Shown here piece after piece: positions 1-5,552 of a DNA stretch of 5,552 nt (its first letter is position 1; each line of letters opens with the position of its first letter). Source of the DNA: Bacillota bacterium (lineage in GTDB: Bacteria > Bacillota > Clostridia > Lachnospirales > Anaerotignaceae); NCBI GenBank assembly GCA_023413275.1, contig JAEZPX010000160.1, positions 1-5,552 of the forward strand, in the 5' to 3' direction. The notes beneath the pieces are model-generated. The model did no database searches. It was not told the origin of the DNA and worked only from the letters and a program-made list of their open reading frames with translations. The translations under genes and the position numbers were made by a program.

Positions 1-1278
1 TTCCCAGTCGAAAATATGCTCCGGGTCTTCTCTTGTTTGTCGCAACAATTTGGGCATACGTTCTTTACGCAATTCATGAATTTCCTCAAAAATATACCAA
101 CGAAGATGACTCATCTTCACAGCTAAATTCATGGACTCATTCATTTGCAGCAATCGTTCTTTCAGTTTCTGTGCCGTGAAGATAACTTTTCCATCATATT
201 CAATATCTGTAAAGGAAATATGGGATAAAGGAACTTCTTTCCCGTATCTATCTAATATTTTTATAAATGCTTCCGACATTTTAAAGGTCATAGCTTGCTT
301 TTTCAATTCTTTTTCTGTGGCATTCTCACAAGAAATCAACTGCTCCGTTTGATCGTAACGGGTACAAAATGTTATTTTATCCGATAAACCATTCCTAACC
401 AAATCATCAAACACAACAGACTTCACTTCATCCTCACCCAACTCCGGCAATACATTTGAAATGTACTGTTCAAAAAGTGTATTGGGTGACAAAATGATGA
501 TATCAGAGGATTGTAATCGATTTGACAAACCCTGATACTTCAAATAAGCCACACGGTGCAAAGCGATGGAAGTTTTACCGCTCCCCGCAATTCCTTGCAC
601 CATGAGCAAATCGTGGCTCATATTCCGAATGGCAATATCTTGATCTCTCTGAATGGTTTCTACAATGGTTTTCATTTTGGTGGATGCATTTCCCGATAAT
701 AATTTTCGTAAAAACTCATCAGCAATCTGAACATCCGCATCAAAAAAATACTGAAAGACTCCCTTCTTTATTTCATATTGACGCTTTAGGGTAATGTCAC
801 CGGAAATACGTCCTCCCGGCGCATCATAATAGGCATTTCCCGTTTCAAAACGATAAAATAGACTGGCAATAGGAGATCGCCAATCGTAGATCAAGATTTT
901 TTCGTCTATATCATGAAATAATGTTCCTCTGCCAATATAAACCGATTCCCACCAATCTTCTTCTTTGATACAAAAGTCAATTCTGGCGAAATAAGCTGAT
1001 TGCAATAATCGCTCATAAAGCTTTATCTTTTTCGTACCTGATTCTATTGCAAATGCATTGCTAGCTAAGGGTTGATAAAACTGACTTAGCCCAATGGCGC
1101 CATCAAAATCGTCTGCTGAATGAGAAGCATTTTCCCACATCTCTTTGTTTGTTTCCCGCAACGCTTCCTTGTTTTTCACGCTGTTTTTCTTCGCCTCTTC
1201 TAATTGTTCTGAAAGTATTTGGCGAATGTTATGGTAATGGGCAATCTCGACGGTCTGCTCCTGTTCAAAGTTTTCCAA
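1..1278 (-). CDS. helD: HelD-type UvrD-like helicase/ATPase acting on RNA polymerase (partial, 3' end beyond left edge)
   Basis: This is the first 426 codons of a gene that runs off the left edge; HelD proteins are usually about 700-780 residues, so a little over half is visible. HelD is a cytosolic superfamily 1 ATPase that binds RNA polymerase, pushes arms into its channels, and releases it from stalled complexes using ATP. Visible evidence: a charged, probably helical N-terminus (about 1-50), the family block DWRSPIASLFYR at about 132-143, LKRQY shortly after, a Q-motif-like stretch near Q213, Walker A GIAGSGKT at 229-236 followed by SIALHRVAYL, and motif Ia with SPN at 264-266. Helicase motifs II-VI should lie beyond the edge. 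The frame is open throughout. The start is TTG at 1276-1278, because an in-frame TGA lies 12 bases upstream and a GAGGTG ribosome binding site sits 5 bases before it. It follows the tetR gene by 48 bases on the same strand, so it is probably cotranscribed with it. The family call is strong; whether this copy gives rifamycin or other antibiotic tolerance, as some HelD relatives do, is inference. Confidence 0.93.
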   Translation of the reverse strand, partial: MENFEQEQTVEIAHYHNIRQILSEQLEEAKKNSVKNKEALRETNKEMWENASHSADDFDGAIGLSQFYQPLASNAFAIESGTKKIKLYERLLQSAYFARIDFCIKEEDWWESVYIGRGTLFHDIDEKILIYDWRSPIASLFYRFETGNAYYDAPGGRISGDITLKRQYEIKKGVFQYFFDADVQIADEFLRKLLSGNASTKMKTIVETIQRDQDIAIRNMSHDLLMVQGIAGSGKTSIALHRVAYLKYQGLSNRLQSSDIIILSPNTLFEQYISNVLPELGEDEVKSVVFDDLVRNGLSDKITFCTRYDQTEQLISCENATEKELKKQAMTFKMSEAFIKILDRYGKEVPLSHISFTDIEYDGKVIFTAQKLKERLLQMNESMNLAVKMSHLRWYIFEEIHELRKERMPKLLRQTREDPEHIFDWE

Positions 1279-1283
1279 ATTAA

Positions 1284-1289
1284 CACCTC
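1284..1289 (-). promoter_or_regulatory. Ribosome binding site that fixes the TTG start of helD
   Basis: Read on the minus strand, GAGGTG is followed by five bases and then TTG. No ATG or GTG lies in frame between the upstream TGA and this TTG, and the first internal ATG comes tens of codons later, inside conserved N-terminal sequence. This supports the uncommon TTG start. A weaker start codon may keep HelD levels modest relative to the repressor, which is inference. Confidence 0.75.
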
Positions 1290-1326
1290 ACTCTAGATTT
1301 TTGTAGCAAGCTTCTTAGTCTAGTCT

Positions 1327-1974
1327 TTAGACTCTTCTATAATTGTCCACTCTATTCCCAAGGGATTCTTCAGAATAACTGCCTGCAAGACACAGACGAA
1401 ACATACCAGTAGCTTCACGTCCAATGTAGTCTATTAAGTCATCTTCTTTTTCAATCAAACCTCTACCCAAAAGATGATTTGAAATTTCTCCCAAGATATA
1501 GCAATGGGTATTATGGAGCACTCGTTTTGTCTTTTCTGCATCGGGAGATTGCCCATAAATCTCTTCCCATATCTCACATATAATTTGATTCATTTTTTGA
1601 TTGATTTGTTCCAGCAACTCCACATCTTTCTGGGGACGATTTCCATCAATATTTTCATGCCATGACAACCAGAACCATCCCTTATTCTTAAGATACATTT
1701 CTCCAAAGGCCTGAAAAAAAGAAGTAAGTTTTTCCTCCGGTTTTCTTGCCTTGTTTATTTTTTGAATGAGCATTTCCATAAAAATTCTCTGTATTGCCAT
1801 ATGTGTTTCCCATAACAAATCACTATAGGAGGGGAAATAATTATATAAATTCGTATGGGCACAACCTAATGTTCGTGCTATTTGCCGAAGATTAAGACCA
1901 CGCAAATCGTTTTTATCCCATATCAAATTCAGAGTGGTTTCCACAATTTGCTCTTTTGTTAAATTCTTTTTCAT
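1327..1974 (-). CDS. TetR/AcrR-family transcriptional repressor, likely regulator of itself and helD
   Basis: The protein has 215 residues, a normal length for a TetR-family dimeric repressor. The N-terminus (KEQIVETTLNLI at 8-18) and the helix-turn-helix at about 28-47, with LRQIARTLG and TNLYNYF, are the classic TetR DNA-binding domain. The rest is a helical ligand-binding and dimerisation domain with an aromatic stretch, GWFWLSWHEN, at 99-108; I cannot say what ligand it binds. The start is ATG at 1972-1974, preceded by GGGAGGTG with six bases between GGAGG-T and the codon. The frame stays open upstream to an ATG at 2095-2097, but that extension would cover the promoter and operator and does not resemble a TetR N-terminus, so it is rejected. 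The stop lies 48 bases before helD on the same strand. The palindrome at 2003-2017, upstream of its own start, is the likely target site. Family call is near certain; autoregulation is inferred from position. Confidence 0.93.
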   Translation of the reverse strand: MKKNLTKEQIVETTLNLIWDKNDLRGLNLRQIARTLGCAHTNLYNYFPSYSDLLWETHMAIQRIFMEMLIQKINKARKPEEKLTSFFQAFGEMYLKNKGWFWLSWHENIDGNRPQKDVELLEQINQKMNQIICEIWEEIYGQSPDAEKTKRVLHNTHCYILGEISNHLLGRGLIEKEDDLIDYIGREATGMFRLCLAGSYSEESLGNRVDNYRRV

Positions 1975-1978
1975 GCTG

Positions 1979-1986
1979 CACCTCCC
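1979..1986 (-). promoter_or_regulatory. Ribosome binding site deciding the tetR start
   Basis: Minus-strand GGGAGGTG ends four bases before ATG 1974-1972, with the GGAGG core six bases away. This is a near-ideal site and selects the 215-residue protein over the 256-residue extension. The ATG at 2095-2097 has its nearest GGAGG (2118-2122) 20 bases upstream, too far to be efficient. Confidence 0.85.
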
Positions 1987-2002
1987 AACAATGCCCATGT
2001 TA

Positions 2003-2017
2003 ATTACCAGTGGTAAT
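2003..2017. promoter_or_regulatory. Perfect 15-base palindrome, putative TetR operator
   Basis: ATTACCA, one central base (G on the plus strand), then TGGTAAT: both seven-base arms match without error. It begins three bases downstream of the -10 box of the tetR promoter and so covers the expected transcription start. A repressor bound here would block initiation. TetR-family dimers commonly bind palindromes of about this size next to their own gene. No second exact copy was seen in the window, so the likely targets are tetR and the helD gene behind it. Binding is inference. Confidence 0.8.
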
Positions 2018-2020
2018 GAG

Positions 2021-2049
2021 AGTATACAACTACCAAATGCACTTGTCAA
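2021..2049 (-). promoter_or_regulatory. Sigma-A-type promoter for tetR-helD
   Basis: On the minus strand, TTGACA (2044-2049) is a perfect -35 box. A spacer of exactly 17 bases leads to TATACT (2021-2026), five of six matches to the -10 consensus. Transcription should start near 2014, inside the palindrome, giving a leader of about 40 bases before the tetR start. No other comparably good promoter was seen upstream of helD, so this one probably serves both genes. A promoter this strong needs repression, which fits the operator placement. Confidence 0.85.
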
Positions 2050-2073
2050 TACAAAAGCTATACAACTAAATGC
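2023..2073. repeat. Imperfect direct repeat across the tetR promoter
   Basis: TATACAACTA followed by AATGC occurs twice on the plus strand, at 2023-2040 with a three-base insertion and at 2059-2073 without it. The starts are 36 bases apart. The first copy includes the -10 box and spacer; the second lies just upstream of the -35 box. It may be a relic of a small tandem duplication of the promoter or a second site for a regulator. The sequence shows the repeat; its meaning is unknown. Confidence 0.5.
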
Positions 2074-2097
2074 GTATAAACGACATTTAAAAAACAT

Positions 2098-2340
2098 GAA
2101 GTTTTTCTAGTAATAATCCTCCACGTAACAAAGGTCACCTGTTATTTCCCATTCAAAGATTAAAATCGACTAAGCTTTAAGATATCCTAATAATCCTAAA
2201 ACTTAGTCGATTGCGTTTATTTTCTTAATATACAGTTAAATTCTCCATGCTTGTTTCTATTGATCCCTTCATGCTTCAAAATGTTCCTTAGCATTAGCCA
2301 CATAAAGAATAGAAGTTTTATATTTTGGTACTTACCAGTT
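2098..2340. other. Intergenic region between the exporter operon and the tetR-helD unit
   Basis: No convincing gene lies here on either strand. Its clearest element is the stem-loop at 2164-2212. A minus-strand GGAGG at 2118-2122 has no start codon at a useful distance and may be chance or a remnant. A short TGGTA-CT-TACCA inverted repeat at 2326-2337 lies just after the permease stop, but it is too small to call. The segment is very A+T-rich. It extends functionally to about 2050, where the tetR promoter begins. Confidence 0.7.
2164..2212 (-). terminator. Long stem-loop, probable terminator of the exporter operon
   Basis: Perfect 11-base arms AATCGACTAAG (2164-2174) and CTTAGTCGATT (2202-2212) pair. 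After one mismatch (2175 with 2201) three more pairs form, leaving a 19-base loop. On the minus strand the stem runs into a short T tract (GATTTTAATCTTT). It lies about 130 bases past the permease stop and before the tetR promoter, where a terminator would separate the two units. On the plus strand the stem is followed by TTTATTTTC after a few bases, so it might work in both directions. The large loop, A+T-rich stem and weak T tract lower confidence; a protein-binding site is an alternative. Confidence 0.5.
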
Positions 2341-4704
2341 TTATTTGGAACTCATTGTATCTACAATAGAAAGCTCACGTATTCGTTTCATAGGGTGATT
2401 TACAGCAATCAAGACAGAAATAATTACAATTCCAAGTATAATCCCCAGTTCAACGAACGGAATCTTCCATGGCTCTCCCCAATAAAATGTTATCATCTTT
2501 TCATAGAGAAGCTTATTGGAAATCAATCCCAGCGCACTTCCCCAAAAACCCCCTACAATAGCATACGTCGAAGCTTCAGCGACAATCATCTTTTTCATCT
2601 GCTGATTGCTTAATCCAATGGCACGAAAGGCACCATATTCTTTCATGCGGGCTGAAACACTCATGGAAATGCTATTCACAATATTAAATATGGTAATGAG
2701 AGCAATCAAAGTCATAAACCCATAAATAAACAACCCAAAGGAATAATAAGAGCCTAATACACTGCGATTTCCCAATCGTTCATCTGAAAAAATATATCCA
2801 CCAGAACCTACGGATGCATGAATCAAATCCACATCCTCTTGTGTTGCATTTTTCGATAACTGCAGATCAATAATCGTAAAGTCTGTATTACCCGTTAACT
2901 GCTTGAAGGTATCTTCAGAACAAATAATAGTCCCAACATCAGGAGCATTTTGAAAAGGGCTGGATGAAAGAGTTCCCACAATTTCAATATCAATAGAACG
3001 GTTGTCTATAAGTGCCGTTACTGTATCCCCCACTTTAGGAGTACTCCCCTGCTGCTCAAAAACGCTTAAACCAGTATTCGCCTCTTGCTGAACCCTTTGT
3101 AAAGATCCCTCCAACAAATAGTCTTTTGCCCAATCAAATTGGTGCTTCTCATAGGAAATCACATCAACGTTTTTTTCCATACCATTTAATTGAATGGGAA
3201 CATTGTAGGCAAACATCCTTCCATATGCCCGTTTCACCGCTGGATTTCCCTCCAAATCCTTCAATAGATTATCGCTAATGGAACAACTATGATCAGGACT
3301 CACAATGGATATATCCGGTGTCCAAGGTTTTAGCGGCTTTAGGGCATGGTTCATAAAATCAATGGTAACGGAAAAAGAGAGAAACAGAATAATGCTAAGT
3401 GAATAGGAACCCACCATTAGCACAAAATTCCGTTTGCTTGATTTGGCGTGGTGAATGCCCAATGCAGTATCAACTTTAAAGAAAGCGGTACTGGCGGCTT
3501 TCTTTCCACGAAACAATTCATTGTTGACCCCTGATATGGCTGCCAAAGGCGAAACTCTCGATGCTCTTTTCGCCGGTGAACGGGCGGCAAAAAAAACTGT
3601 TAAAGCGCCTACACAGATACCGGAGATAATACTGGGAAAACTAATGGCAAAGGCAGGCATCCCAATAAAATACTCAGGACTTAAATAGCGTAGCATGGCA
3701 CACAATATCCAAATCACCATCACACCCACCCCAACACCTGCCGGAATGGCAAATTTGCACCAACCAAAAGCCTCTTTCCCCACGAGTCTCATCACTTGTT
3801 TTGGAGTAGCACCGATGCATCGCATCATACCGAAAAATTCAGTGCGTTGCGCAACATTGCTGTTCAAACTGCTTGCAATCATCATGATCCCTGCCATTAA
3901 TACCAGCAAAAACAGTATGAATGCCGAGCCATAAATCTGGAGCATAAAGGAATTTCCGCTTTGACCAAGTAAGCCGAGGAGCTTGGTATTTTCGGAAACC
4001 TGATTCTCTGAAAGTCCTAATTGGGCTATTATATCGCTAATTGCATTATTTATATTACAGCGGGTGGAAAACTGAACATAATATATGCTGTTAAAGTATG
4101 TGGAATCGTCCTTTTCATTCTCATGATATATGGAGCGAAACCCATCTGTAGTCAGAAAAATACCATACGAATCTTCTTCCATTGTTTTCGAAACATTCTT
4201 TAAAAACCCTGAAATTGTAACTTGAAATTTACCAACAGGGGTTTCCACAAAAACCAAATCTCCAATTTTTAAATCCATTGTAGTTTTGGCATTTTCACTT
4301 ATCAATGCCTCACTATCTTTTTTGGGAAATGAGCCCTCAGTAATCATGTCCGTTTGCATCTTAGTAACCCAACTCTCTTCGCTACCGCAAAGAATTACAT
4401 TCTTACCCTGTAGGGAATACCCCTGTTCCCCGCTATAATTCAGAACGCCATACCAAGAATACGCCTCGACCTCAGGCCGTGCAGATATCAATCTTGCTTG
4501 TTCCTCACTGATATCACGGAACGAAACATGCCAGTTCCCATCTTCCATCCGCGCTTGCATAATCTGACTTCTGATAAACATATCTGCCATCCCAAAAATA
4601 ACAGTAACCAGAAACACCGCTAAAACGATACAAAATATAGACATTCTATTCTGTTTTCTATGAACTCTCGAAGAAATAGGGACAAGGTCAAGATAGCTTT
4701 TCAT
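2341..4704 (-). CDS. ABC transporter permease with two FtsX-like halves
   Basis: The 787-residue membrane protein is the partner of the ATPase encoded just upstream. It is two copies of the FtsX/MacB fold in one chain. Half one: a membrane segment at about 22-42, an extracytoplasmic domain at about 45-255, then segments near 258-280, 316-338 and 356-374. Half two: a segment at about 426-448, a second external domain at about 450-650, then segments near 652-678, 711-731 and 750-769. The FtsX signature appears twice, as FFGMMRCIGATPKQV (about 290-304) and EYGAFRAIGLSNQQM (about 689-703). Eight predicted segments with two large external domains differ from the ten-segment, single-domain BceB permeases. 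Such proteins couple ATP use in the cytoplasm to movement or release of substrates at the outer membrane face, often peptides, lipoproteins or lipids; the substrate is not readable here. The start at ATG 4702-4704 has GGGAGGG seven bases upstream and overlaps the ATPase end by 17 bases, suggesting coupled translation. An upstream in-frame ATG at 4753-4755 lies deep in the ATPase gene and is rejected. Confidence 0.92.
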   Translation of the reverse strand: MKSYLDLVPISSRVHRKQNRMSIFCIVLAVFLVTVIFGMADMFIRSQIMQARMEDGNWHVSFRDISEEQARLISARPEVEAYSWYGVLNYSGEQGYSLQGKNVILCGSEESWVTKMQTDMITEGSFPKKDSEALISENAKTTMDLKIGDLVFVETPVGKFQVTISGFLKNVSKTMEEDSYGIFLTTDGFRSIYHENEKDDSTYFNSIYYVQFSTRCNINNAISDIIAQLGLSENQVSENTKLLGLLGQSGNSFMLQIYGSAFILFLLVLMAGIMMIASSLNSNVAQRTEFFGMMRCIGATPKQVMRLVGKEAFGWCKFAIPAGVGVGVMVIWILCAMLRYLSPEYFIGMPAFAISFPSIISGICVGALTVFFAARSPAKRASRVSPLAAISGVNNELFRGKKAASTAFFKVDTALGIHHAKSSKRNFVLMVGSYSLSIILFLSFSVTIDFMNHALKPLKPWTPDISIVSPDHSCSISDNLLKDLEGNPAVKRAYGRMFAYNVPIQLNGMEKNVDVISYEKHQFDWAKDYLLEGSLQRVQQEANTGLSVFEQQGSTPKVGDTVTALIDNRSIDIEIVGTLSSSPFQNAPDVGTIICSEDTFKQLTGNTDFTIIDLQLSKNATQEDVDLIHASVGSGGYIFSDERLGNRSVLGSYYSFGLFIYGFMTLIALITIFNIVNSISMSVSARMKEYGAFRAIGLSNQQMKKMIVAEASTYAIVGGFWGSALGLISNKLLYEKMITFYWGEPWKIPFVELGIILGIVIISVLIAVNHPMKRIRELSIVDTMSSK

Positions 4705-5383
4705 CGGCTTTCCCTCCCAAATCTGTAAGAATTCCATCAGATACACGCAATACACGGTCAGCAGATGCAGCCAAGCTCATATTATGGGTAATCATTAAAA
4801 TCGTCTGCTGATAATGACGAGATGCCCGAATCAACAAATCCATAACATCCTGACTATTTTTACTATCCAAATTTCCCGTAGGCTCATCGGCAAGAATTAA
4901 TTTGGGTCGAGTAATCAAAGCACGTCCAATTGCAACTCTCTGCTGCTGTCCCCCTGATAATTGGCTGGGCAAATGATGTCGTCGCTCCTCTAAGCCCAGC
5001 ACTTCCAAAATTTCATCCACTTTCTCTGGCTCTGGTTGGCGATAGTCCAAAAGAATAGGAAATACTATATTTTGTTCCACAGTCAATTCAGAAACTAACT
5101 GAAAAGACTGAAACACAAACCCGATATTTCGGCGTCTAAAAATGGTACGCTGTTCTTCTTTCATAGAAAACAGTTCGTTTCCATCGATATAAATGTTTCC
5201 ATAAGTGGGTGAATCTAAAGCACCGATGCAATTCAATAGTGTACTCTTTCCCGAACCGGACTCCCCAACCACCGCAACAAATTCACCCTGTTTCACCGTA
5301 AAGGATACATCCCTTAAGGCTTCAACCCGACTTTCACCTGATCCATAAGTCTTACTTAAATGTTGTATTTTTAGAATCTCCAT
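4688..5383 (-). CDS. ABC transporter ATP-binding protein, MacB/LolD/BceA type
   Basis: The 231-residue cytosolic ATPase is complete and of normal length for the family. Motifs in order: Walker A GESGSGKST at 40-48, Q-loop Gln92 in FVFQSF, signature LSGGQQQRV at 142-150, Walker B LILADEP at 162-168 with catalytic Glu167, D-loop region TGNLDS at 169-174, and switch His200. All catalytic residues are present, so it should be active. The start at ATG 5381-5383 has an excellent AAAGGAGGT site seven bases upstream. It lies 62 bases after the histidine kinase stop, and its last 17 bases overlap the permease start. The permease ribosome binding site falls inside its codons for Leu-Gly-Gly near the C-terminus. 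It would power the adjacent FtsX-type permease. The family is typical of antimicrobial peptide resistance, lipoprotein handling and cell-wall signalling; the kinase upstream favours a detection-and-resistance role, which is inference. Confidence 0.95.
   Translation of the reverse strand: MEILKIQHLSKTYGSGESRVEALRDVSFTVKQGEFVAVVGESGSGKSTLLNCIGALDSPTYGNIYIDGNELFSMKEEQRTIFRRRNIGFVFQSFQLVSELTVEQNIVFPILLDYRQPEPEKVDEILEVLGLEERRHHLPSQLSGGQQQRVAIGRALITRPKLILADEPTGNLDSKNSQDVMDLLIRASRHYQQTILMITHNMSLAASADRVLRVSDGILTDLGGKADEKLS
4712..4718 (-). promoter_or_regulatory. Permease ribosome binding site inside the ATPase gene
   Basis: Minus-strand GGGAGGG lies seven bases before ATG 4704-4702 and within the final codons of the ATPase gene. 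The site fixes the 787-residue permease start and points to translational coupling, with ribosomes finishing the ATPase and restarting on the permease. Confidence 0.8.
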
Positions 5384-5390
5384 ACTGCAT

Positions 5391-5399
5391 ACCTCCTTT
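5391..5399 (-). promoter_or_regulatory. Strong ribosome binding site of the ABC ATPase gene
   Basis: Minus-strand AAAGGAGGT is close to a full match to the 3' end of 16S rRNA and lies seven bases before ATG 5383-5381. A second ATG at 5388-5390 is out of frame and too close to the site to compete. The quality of this site suggests the exporter is made at high level once transcribed. Confidence 0.85.
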
Positions 5400-5408
5400 C
5401 TATATAGA

Positions 5409-5437
5409 ATAGTAGATGAACCTTACATTCAGGTGAA
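5409..5437 (-). promoter_or_regulatory. Possible internal promoter for the ABC genes
   Basis: Minus-strand TTCACC (5432-5437, four of six matches to the -35 consensus) and TACTAT (5409-5414, four of six to the -10 consensus) are separated by 17 bases. Transcription would start near 5402, just before the ribosome binding site. The match is modest, as expected for a promoter that needs an activator. It could give the exporter genes separate induction from the kinase genes. Readthrough from an upstream promoter is the alternative. Confidence 0.35.
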
Positions 5438-5460
5438 TTATAAGCTTACAGTTCTGTAAG
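5422..5460. promoter_or_regulatory. TGTAAG half-sites, candidate response-regulator binding site
   Basis: Read on the plus strand, CTTACAG-TT-CTGTAAG at 5445-5460 is a perfect inverted repeat with seven-base arms. A further CTTACA at 5422-5427 repeats the left arm 23 bases away, about two helical turns. The inverted repeat overlaps the last kinase codons and would be centred about 50 bases upstream of the proposed ABC start site, a usual place for OmpR-type activators. The central gap is too short and there is no T tract, so it is unlikely to be a terminator. Confidence 0.45.
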
Positions 5461-5552
5461 AAAGGATAAAATGAACACAGTGCCTTCTCCCAAGGTGCTT
5501 TGAACAGAAAGAACACCTCCCTGTTCCTCAATAATAAATTTCGCCAAAGATA
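5446..5552 (-). CDS. Sensor histidine kinase, C-terminal fragment (gene runs off right edge)
   Basis: Only the last 34 codons and the TAA stop are in the window. They encode the end of an HATPase_c domain: AKFIIEEQGGVLSVQSTLG followed by the G2 box GEGTVFILSF, the glycine-rich ATP-lid end typical of two-component kinases, then a short TEL tail. The visible part has no sensor domain, so the signal and kinase subclass cannot be told. The ABC ATPase starts 62 bases downstream on the same strand. In Firmicutes such a kinase is usually preceded by its response regulator gene, which would lie outside the window to the right. Related arrangements sense peptide antibiotics through or together with the ABC transporter. 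The domain call is strong for so short a piece; the signal is inference. Confidence 0.85.
   Translation of the reverse strand, partial: SLAKFIIEEQGGVLSVQSTLGEGTVFILSFLTEL

Noticed and set aside
131..352. Plus-strand open frame of 73 codons
   Set aside because: It is entirely antisense to the helD coding sequence, which has clear family motifs.
1317..1333. Small inverted repeat AGTCTA-5-TAGACT at the tetR stop as a terminator
   Set aside because: The stem is only six A+T-rich pairs, with no T tract on the minus strand, so it is unlikely to stop transcription into helD.
1975..2097. Upstream in-frame extension of the TetR protein to 256 residues, starting at ATG 2095-2097
   Set aside because: It would make the consensus promoter and palindrome coding, has no well-spaced ribosome binding site, and adds a hydrophobic N-terminus foreign to the TetR family. 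ATG 1974 has an ideal site.
2326..2337. TGGTA-CT-TACCA inverted repeat as a second TetR operator
   Set aside because: The half-sites face the opposite way from the 2003-2017 palindrome, the arms are short, and no promoter is next to it.
2251..2613. Plus-strand open frame of 120 codons
   Set aside because: Most of it is antisense to the permease 3' end, and the product resembles no family I recognise.
3455..4203. Three short plus-strand open frames (3455-3688, 3695-3934, 4021-4203)
   Set aside because: They are shadows of the permease gene on the opposite strand.
4705..4755. Upstream in-frame extension of the permease to 804 residues
   Set aside because: It lies wholly inside the ATPase gene, and ATG 4704 has a strong ribosome binding site and begins a typical FtsX-permease N-terminus.
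5445..5460. CTTACAG-TT-CTGTAAG as a kinase gene terminator
   Set aside because: The gap is only two bases and no T tract follows, so a protein-binding site is more likely.

Overview
The window reads as low-GC Firmicutes (Bacillota) DNA, probably from a clostridial-type organism. The basis is the A+T-rich sequence, strong GGAGG-type ribosome binding sites, a consensus TTGACA/TATACT promoter, and the gene families present. I cannot name a genus from sequence alone. Every gene I can support lies on the minus strand, so transcription runs from the right edge to the left edge. The open frames on the plus strand are shadows of these genes.

Right block (about 2164-5552): a signalling and export operon cut by the right edge. 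It holds the last 34 residues of a sensor histidine kinase, then a MacB/LolD/BceA-type ABC ATPase, then a 787-residue permease with two FtsX-like halves. The permease start overlaps the ATPase end by 17 bases. The 62-base gap between kinase and ATPase has a possible promoter and TGTAAG half-sites that could bind the cognate response regulator. A stem-loop at 2164-2212 is the best terminator candidate for this operon. In known systems this layout handles sensing and removal of, or resistance to, peptide antibiotics or other envelope-active compounds, but the substrate here is unknown.

Left block (1 to about 2075): a second transcription unit made of a TetR-family repressor gene followed 48 bases later by a helD-type gene, cut by the left edge after 426 codons. 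HelD is the UvrD-like ATPase that strips and recycles stalled RNA polymerase. The unit has a near-perfect promoter (TTGACA, 17-base spacer, TATACT) with a perfect 15-base palindrome just downstream of the -10 box, the expected place for a TetR operator. The simplest reading is a self-regulated tetR-helD cassette in which an unknown ligand releases the repressor and raises HelD levels.

Taken together, the window looks like a stress or antibiotic-response neighbourhood: an envelope-sensing exporter next to a ligand-inducible RNA polymerase rescue factor. The gene families are known. The least ordinary part is the tight, apparently self-contained TetR control of HelD. I saw no tRNA, rRNA, CRISPR array or insertion sequence.
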